From assembly GCA_016929905.1 (NCBI GenBank), contig JAFGHX010000336.1, positions 1 through 34,784 on the forward strand: a stretch of 34,784 nt of DNA. The letters are read 5' to 3'. The notes under the pieces were generated by a model. That model saw nothing but the letters and a program-made list of their open reading frames with translations, searched no databases and was not told the origin of the DNA. Made by a program: the position numbers and the translations under genes. The stretch is from Kiritimatiellia bacterium. Its GTDB lineage: Bacteria > Verrucomicrobiota > Kiritimatiellia > JAFGHX01. Shown here one piece after another: positions 23,980 through 32,026 of this stretch. Positions within the stretch are counted from its first letter, which is position 1. Each line of letters opens with the position of its first letter.

Positions 23980-25842
23980 ATGAAGAAGAAACCGAATGTC
24001 CTTCTGATCGAGGCCGATCAATGGCCCTGGTTCTGCATGGGGGTCACGGGGTCGCCGAATGTCCGTACGCCGAATCTGGACCGGCTGATCGTGGAGGGCG
24101 GCTGCCTGTTCAACGACACGGCAACCCAAAGCCCGATCTGCCTGCCGTCGCGCGTGTCCATGCTCGCGGGCCGCTATTGCAGCTCCGTCAAGCAGTTCGG
24201 GTTCACCGGCTGGTGCGAGCGCGGGATCGACTGGGTCCAGAACGTGTTCGGGCAGGCGGGCTATGCGACCGGCGCGTTCGGCAAGTTTCATGCGCGCAGT
24301 GTCGGGGTGGACGATTGGGGCTTCGACGTCTCCGCGCCCACGCTGCCGGAGGACGACATCCTGTCCAAGCCGGCCGGGAACAACTACCGGGAATACTGCC
24401 GGCGGCTCGGCATACGCTGGCCCACGGACCAGATGCACGGATCGGACCCCTACGGCGGCCAAGACGGCGCTTCGCGCCGGTCCTCGCATGGGGACCCGGC
24501 TCTGACACGCTGGGAACACGGCGCCTGCCTGTCCGACGTGCCGCTCGCGCATTCGCTGGAGACGTGGACCACGGACCGCTGCCTCGCGTTCATCCGGGAG
24601 CGCGCGGCCGACGGGAAACCGTTCTTTTCCTGGCTGACCTATGACCGGCCGCACTGGCCCACCACGCTGCCCGAACCGTGGTTCTCGAAGATCGACCCGG
24701 CGGGCGTCACGCTGTTCGATCTGCCGGACACCGAAGCGCTGACCGGCCTGCCGCGCCGTCTGTTCGGCGCCTACGCCACCCGGGGCGGGAACAGCATCTT
24801 CGGGATAGGCGAAGAACGGTTCCGGTTCGTGCTCGCCTCGTACTACACGCTCATCGAATTCATCGATTCGGAGATCGGCCGTGTGCTCGAGGAGTTGGAG
24901 CGGCACGGGCTGCTCGAAAACACGACCGTCGTCTTCACCACGGACCACGGGGACGAAGCCGGGTTCAACGGCCTATGCAACAAATCGCGCCGCTGCTCGT
25001 CGGAGGCGCTCACGCGCGTGCCGCTGGTCATACGCCCCGCGCCTGCGCTCGGCATCACGCCCCCGCGCCCCATCGTGGATGACCCGACGGAGAACGTGGA
25101 TATCTTCCCTACCCTCTGCGGGTTGTCCGGCATCGCGTGCCCACGCGGAGTCGAGGGAACGGATCTCGCGCCTTTCCTGCGCGGGGAGGCGGCGCTCGAT
25201 CCCGCACGGCCGGTCTTCTGCGAGGACTACTGGCAGCGAATGGTGAAGCGGGACGGGTGGAAGATGATCTTCGATATCGAGGCGGACGGCGAATGCCTGC
25301 TGTTCGATATGAACAGCGATCCGAACCAGTTCCGGAACCTGTACCACGCACCGGACTGCGCGGACCGGCGACTCATGCTGAAACGCGAGTTGCTCGCGTT
25401 CCTCTCGCGCCGCCTGTTCGGGCCGTTCACGAACTTCGATGTGGAGCGGATCCGGCGCGGGCTGGACCCGGCCGATCCCATGCTCCCGCTTGTCGCGGGG
25501 TCCGGCGAGCCGGGCCTCGTCGTCCATTTCTACCGCGCGGCCGTGATGATCCAGATGCGGAAGGACTACCAGGTCTTCGTGCCGTTCTACAACGGGGGCG
25601 AGATCCTCCTCTTCGATTGGAATCAGCCGGGGCATCGGATCGACTACCGCACCGCCGACCAGGCGATTCCGTTCGATGCGGCCGTGGTCGAGCGCTACAT
25701 GGACGGAGCCATCCGCTACTGCATGCGGCACATTCCGTCGGCCTCCATCCTGATCGGCCGCGGCCGGATTGACCAACCGATTTCCAGCGTGCAGGAGGCG
25801 GAGGAGTTGACCGACCGGCTGCGCGTCGTGGAGATGGTGTGA
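23980..25842 (+). CDS. Sulfatase, Cys-type formylglycine-dependent
   Basis: 620 residues from ATG at 23980; the frame is open 52 codons upstream but that part is dispersed repeat. It opens with PNVLLIEADQWPW, holding the metal-binding Asp-Gln. The modification motif is CLPSRVSMLAGR with Cys54, which a maturase would convert to formylglycine. TTDHGDEAGF is the second metal-binding motif. Family S1, hydrolysing sulfate esters of sugars or other compounds. No signal peptide is visible. The C-terminal 150 residues beyond the usual core (HFYRAAVMIQMRKDYQVFVP onward) have a beta-rich subdomain. No maturase gene lies in the window. It points to a sulfated glycan as the operon's substrate. Confidence 0.92.
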   Translation: MKKKPNVLLIEADQWPWFCMGVTGSPNVRTPNLDRLIVEGGCLFNDTATQSPICLPSRVSMLAGRYCSSVKQFGFTGWCERGIDWVQNVFGQAGYATGAFGKFHARSVGVDDWGFDVSAPTLPEDDILSKPAGNNYREYCRRLGIRWPTDQMHGSDPYGGQDGASRRSSHGDPALTRWEHGACLSDVPLAHSLETWTTDRCLAFIRERAADGKPFFSWLTYDRPHWPTTLPEPWFSKIDPAGVTLFDLPDTEALTGLPRRLFGAYATRGGNSIFGIGEERFRFVLASYYTLIEFIDSEIGRVLEELERHGLLENTTVVFTTDHGDEAGFNGLCNKSRRCSSEALTRVPLVIRPAPALGITPPRPIVDDPTENVDIFPTLCGLSGIACPRGVEGTDLAPFLRGEAALDPARPVFCEDYWQRMVKRDGWKMIFDIEADGECLLFDMNSDPNQFRNLYHAPDCADRRLMLKRELLAFLSRRLFGPFTNFDVERIRRGLDPADPMLPLVAGSGEPGLVVHFYRAAVMIQMRKDYQVFVPFYNGGEILLFDWNQPGHRIDYRTADQAIPFDAAVVERYMDGAIRYCMRHIPSASILIGRGRIDQPISSVQEAEELTDRLRVVEMV

Positions 25843-25928
25843 GCTGTGCGCACGGAAAGAGGGGGGAACCGCGAATGAACGCGAATGGACGCGAATGGCG
25901 CGTGGATGAGGGAACAAACGATGCCGAA

Positions 25929-26010
25929 AGGCTCGAGGAACCTCGAATGAATATGGAGGGCGAGCAGCCTGTCCCCCGAAGGCGCGGCGAAGGGGGATCT
26001 CGCGAGCCGC
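25929..26010. repeat. Dispersed palindrome, type A copy 2
   Basis: The right arm (25955-26010) is well kept, GGAGGGCGAG then the CCCCC/GGGGG hairpin unit then TCTCGCGAGCCGC. The left arm (25929-25946) is degenerate. Just upstream, 25871-25900 has the repeated CGCGAATG/AACGCGAATGGACGCGAATG pattern. The whole gap 25843-26042 between the sulfatase and GH39-like genes holds only repeat-like sequence. Confidence 0.7.
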
Positions 26011-26042
26011 ATTCACCAATCGGCTCGTGACAAGGACGAATC

Positions 26043-27584
26043 ATGAACCGGATCCGTATAGCCGCAGATGCCGACCTGGGCTTGTTTGGCGAGCAGTGGC
26101 GCACCTGCGTGGGCAGCAGCTGCATGCGCATGGCGCTGTACAAGGAGTACCAGGACGCGCTGGCCCTGGTACAAAGCGAAATCGGCTTCCGCTACGTGCG
26201 CGGGCACGGCCTGTTCCACGACGGCGTGGGCATCTACCGCACGCCGTTCCGCGGCACGATGGTGGAGCAGCCGGAGCTGGGGCCGGCGCTGAACTTCGTC
26301 TACGCCGACCGCATCTATGACGCCTTCCTCGCCAACGGCATTCGGCCGATGGTCGAACTCTCCTTCATGCCGGACGAGTTGGCGTCCGGCAGCAAGACCG
26401 TTTTCTGCTCCAAGGGCAACGTCACCCCGCCGTCCGATTGGGCTGCGTGGCGGCAATTGGTGAAGGATACGGCCGCGCATTTCGTCGCCCGCTACGGACT
26501 TGCCGAAGTCCGCACGTGGCTGTTCGAGGTCTGGAACGAACCCAACGGCGCCAGTTTCTGGAGCGGCACCATGGCGGATTATTTCCGGCTGTACCGCGAA
26601 GCGGCCTTCGCGGTCAAGGAGGTGGACGCCGAACTCGCCGTGGGCGGGCCGGCCACCTGCGGGAGCGCCTATGCCCGCTGGATCGAGTCCTTCCTGAGCA
26701 TGTGCGAGACGGAGAAGGCGCCGGTCGATTTCGTCTCGACCCATGCCTACTACGGCAAGAAGGTCTTCCCGAAGGGCGAGTTCCTCTGCCAGTATCTGGC
26801 GCCGCCGGCGCATGTTCTGGAGCACATCCGGCACGCCCGGTCCATCGTACAGGCCTCGCCGTTCCCGGACCTGCCCCTCCACATTTCCGAATACAATACC
26901 TCGTTCACCCCGTTCGCTCCAATCCACGACTCGGCACTGAACGCCGCCTATCTCGGCCGGCTCCTGAGCGAAGGCGGCGACTTGGCCGATTCCTTTGCCT
27001 ATTTCACCTTCTCCGATGCCGTCGAAGAGGTGGACATCCCGCGCGCGCAGTTCTATGGCGGATTCGGGCTTGTGGCGGCCCATGGCATTCCCAAACCGAC
27101 CTTTCACCTCTTCGCGTTCTTCGCGCGCCTGGGCAACACGGTCGCGTACCGCGACGAGAACATGTTGGTCACCCGCCATCCGGACGGCCGGATTGTCCTG
27201 GTCGCCTGGAACCCGGTGCCGGAATGGGAAGAGACGGGCCCGCGCTCATTCGATCTGGAGCTGTCGTTCCCGGCCAAGGAGGCCGTGATCGAACGGCAAA
27301 CGGTGGACGAGGAGCGCGGGAATGCCTGGACGGCCTGGCGACGGATGGGCCGCCCGCGCAGCCCGGTCAAGGACCAGCTCCGCATTCTGCGGCAGGCGGC
27401 GATTCCGTACATGGAGATAGAAAGGAGGGAGCCCGATCATGGCGTTCTGAAGTTGAATCTGACGCTGGCCCGCAATGCGGTTTGCCTGGTCGATATCACC
27501 GAGCGGATCGACGAATCGCCGACCTACCTGGGCCTGGGCGAGAGCCCGGCCACGGGGATCATCAAACAACCGGAACAGGAGTGA
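26043..27584 (+). CDS. GH39-like glycoside hydrolase (beta-xylosidase/iduronidase clan)
   Basis: 513 residues from ATG at 26043; the ribosome site is weak (AAGGACG). A TIM barrel of clan GH-A: YVRGHGLFHDGVGIYR near residue 51, WLFEVWNEPNGASFW with acid/base Glu166, PVDFVSTHAYYG, and LHISEYNTSF with nucleophile Glu283. The C-terminal 180 residues form a beta-sandwich (NMLVTRHPDGRIVLVAWNPV). GH39 contains beta-xylosidases and alpha-L-iduronidases; beside a sulfatase and a GH20 hexosaminidase an iduronidase-like role is possible, but this cannot be decided by sequence reading. No signal peptide. Followed after 4 nt by dhaK. Confidence 0.88.
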   Translation: MNRIRIAADADLGLFGEQWRTCVGSSCMRMALYKEYQDALALVQSEIGFRYVRGHGLFHDGVGIYRTPFRGTMVEQPELGPALNFVYADRIYDAFLANGIRPMVELSFMPDELASGSKTVFCSKGNVTPPSDWAAWRQLVKDTAAHFVARYGLAEVRTWLFEVWNEPNGASFWSGTMADYFRLYREAAFAVKEVDAELAVGGPATCGSAYARWIESFLSMCETEKAPVDFVSTHAYYGKKVFPKGEFLCQYLAPPAHVLEHIRHARSIVQASPFPDLPLHISEYNTSFTPFAPIHDSALNAAYLGRLLSEGGDLADSFAYFTFSDAVEEVDIPRAQFYGGFGLVAAHGIPKPTFHLFAFFARLGNTVAYRDENMLVTRHPDGRIVLVAWNPVPEWEETGPRSFDLELSFPAKEAVIERQTVDEERGNAWTAWRRMGRPRSPVKDQLRILRQAAIPYMEIERREPDHGVLKLNLTLARNAVCLVDITERIDESPTYLGLGESPATGIIKQPEQE

Positions 27585-27588
27585 ACAC

Positions 27589-28590
27589 ATGACCGAGAAG
27601 AAATTCATCAACAAGCGGGAAGACGTCGTCCGGGAACTGCTGGAAGGGTACGCGCTGGCCTATCCGGACAAGGTCCAGTTGGCGGGGAACAGCCTGGTGG
27701 TGCGGGCGCAGCCCAAGGCGAGCGGCAAGGTGGGCATTGTCACGCTGGGCGGCAGCGGGCACGAGCCCGGGCTGAGCGGGTTCGTGGGCACAGGCATGCT
27801 GGACGTCAGCGTGCCGGGCGAGATATTCGCCGCGCCCGGCCCGCCGCGCTGCCTGGAAGCGATCAAGACGGCTGACCGCGGGGCCGGCGTCCTGTTTGTG
27901 GTCCTGAACCACGCGGGCGACATGCTCTCGGCCAACGTGACGATGGACCTGCTGAAGAAAGAAAACGTCAAGGTCAAAAAGCTCGTGACGCAGGAAGACA
28001 TCTCGTCCGGCCCCCGCGAGAAGCCGGAAGAGCGGCGCGGGCTTGTCGGCTTCCTGCCCGTCTACAAGATCGCCGGCGCCGCGGCCGAGCAGGGCATGAG
28101 CCTGGAGCAGGTCCATGACGCGGCCGACCGGTTCGCGAAGAACATGCGGACCCTGGCGGTGGCGGTGAAGACCGCCACACACCCGTCCACCGGCGATGCG
28201 ATCTTCACGCTGCCCGACGACGAGATGGAAGTGGGCATGGGCCAGCACGGGGAGGCCGGCACGGGCCGCATGAAGATGAAGACCGCCGACGAGACGGCCG
28301 AGATCATGCTGGCCCAGCTGCTCGCCGACCTCGAGGCGAAGGCGGGCGACGAACTGCTCGTGATTCTGAACGGGGCCGGCGCCACGACGCTGATGGAGCT
28401 GTTCATCGTCTTCCGGCGCGTGTCGCAGATCCTGAAGGACAAGAAGATCAAGATCGCGCGCAGCCTGGTCGGCGAATACATCACCACCCAGGAGCAGGCG
28501 GGTTTCCAGATGTTCATCGCCAGGATGGACCCGGAACTCATCCGGCTCTGGGACGCGCCCTGCGACACGCCATACTTCGTCATGCGGTAG
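27589..28590 (+). CDS. dhaK: Dihydroxyacetone kinase-like subunit DhaK
   Basis: 333 residues from ATG at 27589, 4 nt after the GH39-like stop, with CAGGAG overlapping that stop as ribosome site. Family hallmarks: VTLGGSGHEPGLSGFVG with His58, LNHAGDM with Asp111, and MEVGMGQHGEAGT with His220, the histidine that covalently holds the ketone substrate as a hemiaminal. It lacks the C-terminal kinase domain, which is supplied by the next gene. Substrate is dihydroxyacetone in the best-known members, but homologues phosphorylate erythrulose or apulose, and the sugar-degradation context favours such a ketose. No DhaM-type phosphotransfer gene is seen. Confidence 0.95.
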   Translation: MTEKKFINKREDVVRELLEGYALAYPDKVQLAGNSLVVRAQPKASGKVGIVTLGGSGHEPGLSGFVGTGMLDVSVPGEIFAAPGPPRCLEAIKTADRGAGVLFVVLNHAGDMLSANVTMDLLKKENVKVKKLVTQEDISSGPREKPEERRGLVGFLPVYKIAGAAAEQGMSLEQVHDAADRFAKNMRTLAVAVKTATHPSTGDAIFTLPDDEMEVGMGQHGEAGTGRMKMKTADETAEIMLAQLLADLEAKAGDELLVILNGAGATTLMELFIVFRRVSQILKDKKIKIARSLVGEYITTQEQAGFQMFIARMDPELIRLWDAPCDTPYFVMR

Positions 28591-28619
28591 CCGCAGCGGA
28601 CCGAAAGGGGGTAGCGCTC

Positions 28620-29285
28620 ATGACAACCGAGATCGGGTTCGCGGAACTCGTCGCCATGTTGAACGGGGCGGTAGCGAACATCCGGACCCACCACGCACGG
28701 CTTTCGGAGCTGGACGCCATCAACGGCGACGGCGATCACGGGACCACCATGCTGCGCGCCGCCGCGCGGATGGAAGGCGCGATCGCCGAACACAAGGACC
28801 GGAACCTCCAGGCGCTCTTGAGCGAAATCGCCTGGGCGTTGCTCGGCGTCGACGGCGGCGCCGCCGGGCCGTTGCTGGGGCTGCTGTTTTCAGGCCTCTC
28901 CCAGGCAGCCGACGGCGCGCCGGCGCTTGACGCCGAAGGGCTGGCCCGCGCGTTCGAGGCCGGGCTCGCCTCGGTTGCCGGCCAGACGAAAGCGCGGGTC
29001 GGCGACAAGACGATGATGGACGCGCTGATCCCGGCTGTCTCTGCCCTGCGCAAAGGGGCCGAGACCGGGCAAGACTGCCTGCAGAGCCTCAAGTGCGCCG
29101 CCGAGGCCGCCGGCGCCGGCGCCGAGGCCACGAAAGCGCTGACGGCGAAATTCGGGCGGGCCAAGAACCTGGGCGACCGCACGCTTGGCTATCCGGATCC
29201 GGGCGCCACGTCGCTGGCCCTGATGTTCCAGGGCTATTGGGAGGGGGTGCAGAAGACAGGCGCGGCAGAAGACGCCTCTCGATGA
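28620..29285 (+). CDS. dhaL: Dihydroxyacetone kinase-like subunit DhaL
   Basis: 221 residues from ATG at 28620, with AAGGGGG upstream. Helical nucleotide-binding subunit: LDAINGDGDHGTTM carries the Asp residues (32, 37, 39) that hold magnesium and ADP/ATP, and TKARVGDKTMMDALIP and LGYPDPGATSLALM are the other conserved parts. It works with the DhaK partner 29 bp upstream. Because the window has no DhaM or PTS genes, it is not clear whether phosphate comes from ATP directly or through PTS proteins elsewhere; the separate K and L subunits occur in both types. Confidence 0.93.
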   Translation: MTTEIGFAELVAMLNGAVANIRTHHARLSELDAINGDGDHGTTMLRAAARMEGAIAEHKDRNLQALLSEIAWALLGVDGGAAGPLLGLLFSGLSQAADGAPALDAEGLARAFEAGLASVAGQTKARVGDKTMMDALIPAVSALRKGAETGQDCLQSLKCAAEAAGAGAEATKALTAKFGRAKNLGDRTLGYPDPGATSLALMFQGYWEGVQKTGAAEDASR

Positions 29286-29318
29286 GTTCAGAATCGGAAA
29301 TCGCAGTTGACCGGGGGG

Positions 29319-29390
29319 CGGCTCGTCAGGAGCCTCGCCCTCCGCCTGTAGATGGACGGGCAAATGGAGGGCGAGCGTCTCGCGAGCCGC
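29319..29390. repeat. Dispersed palindrome, type A copy 3
   Basis: Left arm CGGCTCGTCAGGAGCCTCGC plus CCTCC (29319-29343) and right arm GGAGGGCGAGCGTCTCGCGA plus GCCGC (29366-29390). This copy lacks the CCCCC/GGGGG hairpin unit found in copies 1 and 2, so it shows the simpler form. Lies between dhaL and the ABM-domain gene. Confidence 0.75.
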
Positions 29391-29433
29391 ACGCCGGCCG
29401 ATCCGATCACGGTGAAAAGAGGAGGAAGGAACG

Positions 29434-29745
29434 ATGGCCACGAAAGCACGGAAAGAACTGGTCTGCATCGCACAATTCACGGCTAAACCCGGGAAGGAAG
29501 ACGAACTGATCAACTCGCTTCACTCGCTGATGGAGCCGACACACAAGGAAAAAGGCTGCATCCGGTACGAGCTGAACCAACGCGACGACGACCCGCGGAT
29601 CGTCACTTTCATCGAGAAATGGGCGAGCAAGGCCGTGTTCGACAAGCACTGCAGCATGCCCTACATCGCGAACTACTTCCAGAACGTGGCGCCGCAGCTC
29701 GTGGAGAAACAGGATGTGAGCATCCATACGGAAATCCTGCCGTAG
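29434..29745 (+). CDS. Antibiotic biosynthesis monooxygenase (ABM)-domain protein
   Basis: 103 residues from ATG at 29434, with AGGAAGG upstream. A single ABM/YgiN-type ferredoxin-like barrel: ELVCIAQFTAKPGKEDELIN, EKGCIRYELNQRDDDPRIVT, FIEKWASKAVFDKHCSMPYI. Such small dimeric proteins act as cofactor-free quinol monooxygenases or as isomerases such as LsrG, and are common in sugar clusters with unknown roles. It follows dhaL after a repeat and precedes the SDR by 37 bp, with the same orientation. Confidence 0.88.
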   Translation: MATKARKELVCIAQFTAKPGKEDELINSLHSLMEPTHKEKGCIRYELNQRDDDPRIVTFIEKWASKAVFDKHCSMPYIANYFQNVAPQLVEKQDVSIHTEILP

Positions 29746-29782
29746 GCAGGGAGAACAAGGCCCCATCGGAAGGAGATCCGTC

Positions 29783-30559
29783 ATGCCGAACCGACTAACC
29801 GGAAAGTCAGCCATCATCACCGGCGGCGCCAAGGGCATCGGCCGCGGCATTGCCGAGGTCTTCGCTCGGGAAGGGGCCAGCGTTCTGATCGTCGGCCGCG
29901 ATGAGGCGGCCGCCGCACGGGTCAGCGCCGCGATCCGGGACTCGGGCGGGACATGCGTGCACATGAGAGCCGACATGCAGAACTGGGCGGACATCCAGGC
30001 CATGGCGCAGAAGGCCGAGGCCGACTTCGGCAAGATCGACATCCTCTGCGCCAATGCCGGGATCTTCCCGCCGGCGCGCATCGACGACATGGCGCCGGAG
30101 GACTGGGACTCGGTACAATCCACGAACCTGCGCGGCGCCTTTCTCTCGGTGAAGGCGTGCCTGCCGAGCATGCGCACGCAGCGTTACGGGCGGATCATCC
30201 TGAACTCGTCGATTACCGGCCCGATCGTCGGGAACCCCTGCTTTTCCCACTACGCGGCCACGAAGGCGGGCATGATCGGGTTCATGCGCAGCGCCGCGCT
30301 CGAGCTGGCGAGGGACAACATCACCATCAACGCGGTCTTGCCCGGCAACGTGCGCACCGAAGGCATCGCCGGGTTGGGCGAGGCGTACATCCGGAAGATG
30401 GTGCAGGCTATTCCGTTGGGGCGGCTGGGCGAGCCCGAAGACGTCGCCTACGCCGCGCTGTTCCTCGTCTCGGACGAGGCGAGCTTCATCACGGGGCAGT
30501 CCCTGGTCCTGGACGGCGGCCAGGTCTTGCCGGAAACTGCGGAGGCCGTTGTCGGGTAG
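29783..30559 (+). CDS. SDR-family oxidoreductase
   Basis: 258 residues from ATG at 29783, with GGAAGGAG upstream. Complete classical SDR: cofactor motif TGGAKGIGRG (residues 13-22), NAG at 91-93, catalytic Ser142/143, Tyr157 and Lys161 (HYAATKAG), and a C-terminal FITGQSLVLDGGQ. Position 39 is Arg-Asp (VGRD), hinting at NADP(H) use, but this is not firm. It would oxidise or reduce a sugar, polyol or sugar acid hydroxyl in the cytoplasm. Standing between the DhaKL pair and the aldolase-like gene, it fits a pathway that makes or uses the ketose. Confidence 0.93.
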   Translation: MPNRLTGKSAIITGGAKGIGRGIAEVFAREGASVLIVGRDEAAAARVSAAIRDSGGTCVHMRADMQNWADIQAMAQKAEADFGKIDILCANAGIFPPARIDDMAPEDWDSVQSTNLRGAFLSVKACLPSMRTQRYGRIILNSSITGPIVGNPCFSHYAATKAGMIGFMRSAALELARDNITINAVLPGNVRTEGIAGLGEAYIRKMVQAIPLGRLGEPEDVAYAALFLVSDEASFITGQSLVLDGGQVLPETAEAVVG

Positions 30560-30643
30560 CCGTTGGCTCGGCACGCTGGATTCGCGGCGGATCCGATTGC
30601 GTCAGCATGCGGGTTCATAGATTCGTCAACGTACACGGGAAAG

Positions 30644-30803
30644 CGGCTCGTCAGGAGAGGCTGTCTCAAAACCTGGACCACACGTTGCCACACGCCTTAC
30701 GGCGTTAACTACAAACGCCACATCTGGTGGTTTCAGCCGTTTGTAGTTAAGCCCGTAAGGGCTGTTCCCGGGTTTTGAGACAGCCTCAGGAGCCTCGCCC
30801 TCC
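30644..30803. repeat. Dispersed palindrome type A copy 4, left arm split by an insertion
   Basis: CGGCTCGTCAGGAG (30644-30657) and TCAGGAGCCTCGCCCTCC (30786-30803) together rebuild the left arm seen at 23843 and 29319, with TCAGGAG present twice. The intervening 128 bp are the MITE-like element. No right arm is visible downstream. Confidence 0.8.
30658..30785. mobile_element. MITE-like element with terminal inverted repeats and target duplication
   Basis: Ends are AGGCTGTCTCAAAACC and its inverted copy GGTTTTGAGACAGCC, a 15-16 bp terminal inverted repeat. The flanks carry a direct duplication, TCAGGAG at 30651-30657 and 30786-30792. An internal inverted pair, TTAACTACAAACG (30705-30717) and CGTTTGTAGTTAA (30738-30750), lets the whole 128 bp fold into a long hairpin. 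It codes for no transposase and would need one in trans. The terminal sequence resembles ends of known IS elements, but the family is not assigned. Confidence 0.82.
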
Positions 30804-30823
30804 ATGAAGATCGGAGCAGCGAC

Positions 30824-32026
30824 GTGATAGAGAAATTCGCCGATTCCATACGCAAGGCGTACGCATCCGCCGTCGGCCGGCACCGGCGCGATCTGGTCAC
30901 GCCCGCCCTCATCCTCGATCTCGACCTGGCGCGCGAGAACCTGCGCACGATCCTGGCAGGGTTGCGCGGGCTCGAGACCGGGCTGCGGCCGCACATCAAA
31001 GGCCAGAAATGCCCCGAGTTGGCCCGGATGCAGGTGCAGGCCGGCGCCATCGGCGTGTGCGCCGCAACCGTGTGGGAAGCCATCGTCATGAGCCGGGCCG
31101 GGATCGAAGACGTGCTGATCGCCAACGAGGTGCAGGGCAAAGAGAAGATGGCCGCGCTGGCGCAGGCCGCTCGACAGGGCCGGTTGACGGTCGCGGTGGA
31201 CAACGCGGAGAACGCGTCGGAGTTGGACGAAGCACTCCGGGCGGCGAACAGCAGCCTGGAAGTCGTGATTGAGGTGGACATCGGCATGGGGCGCGGCGGC
31301 GTGCGCTCCGCGGCCGCCGCCGTGGAGTTGGCCCGGCACCTGAGCCGGTTGCCGAACGTCTCCTTCCGCGGGTTGGCCGGGTACGAAGGGCATTGCACGC
31401 TGGAGCCCGACCCGCAGGTCCGGCTGCGCAAGGTGAAGGCAGCCATCGACGGCATGGGCGCGGCGATCCAGGCGCTGAAAGAAGCGGGGTTCGAATGCCG
31501 TATCGTCTCCGCGGGCGGGACGGGCACCTACGCTATCACGGGCGCGGATCCGCGCATCACCGAGGTGCAGGCCGGTTCGTACCTCTTCATGGACAGATTC
31601 CACGGCGCTCTGATTCCCGATTTCAAGTGCGCGCTGACCGTGCTCGGCACCGTCGTCATCAAACAGGGCAACGCCATCGTCCTGGACGCGGGCCGCAAAT
31701 CGATCGGGATCGACTTCGTCCTGCCCGCCATGACCGACTATCCCGAGTATCCGGCCCGGTTCTTTGCCGAAGAGCACGGGATCTTCGATGTGGACGACCG
31801 GTGCGAACTCAAGCTCGGCGATACCGTGGAACTGGTCCCCGGCTATGCGCCGACGACGATCAACCTCTACGAGGCCTACCACGTCGTGGAGAAGGACCGG
31901 GTCGTGGCTATCTGGCCGATCGTGCCCAGAGGCCCCATGCACTGGGGGCTCGTGGCGGAGGACGCGGAGGTTGGCCACGAACGAGAATGCACGGAAAAGG
32001 AACTTGTTCGAGGACACGCGACATGA
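30824..32026 (+). CDS. D-threonine aldolase / D-serine dehydratase-fold PLP protein
   Basis: 400 residues from GTG at 30824, with GGAGCAG upstream. Alanine-racemase-like barrel: LVTPALILDLDLARENL, then LRPHIKGQKCPELARMQVQA with Lys59 as the PLP lysine, VEVDIGMGRGGVR equivalent (VVIEVDIGMGRGGV), and SAGGTGTYAITGADPRITEV for the PLP phosphate. In this family a C-terminal loop normally holds a His and a Cys or Asp that bind a divalent metal (SHCCTTVNL-like); here it reads GYAPTTINLYEAY (340-352), lacking both. It may thus do metal-free or altered chemistry on a hydroxy amino or sugar acid. The stop overlaps the next start (ATGA). Confidence 0.85.
   Translation: MIEKFADSIRKAYASAVGRHRRDLVTPALILDLDLARENLRTILAGLRGLETGLRPHIKGQKCPELARMQVQAGAIGVCAATVWEAIVMSRAGIEDVLIANEVQGKEKMAALAQAARQGRLTVAVDNAENASELDEALRAANSSLEVVIEVDIGMGRGGVRSAAAAVELARHLSRLPNVSFRGLAGYEGHCTLEPDPQVRLRKVKAAIDGMGAAIQALKEAGFECRIVSAGGTGTYAITGADPRITEVQAGSYLFMDRFHGALIPDFKCALTVLGTVVIKQGNAIVLDAGRKSIGIDFVLPAMTDYPEYPARFFAEEHGIFDVDDRCELKLGDTVELVPGYAPTTINLYEAYHVVEKDRVVAIWPIVPRGPMHWGLVAEDAEVGHERECTEKELVRGHAT

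Noticed and set aside
19796..24948. Large - strand frames opposite the GH20 and GH141-like genes
   Set aside because: No recognisable domain and typical shadow composition; + strand genes are chained by stop/start overlaps.
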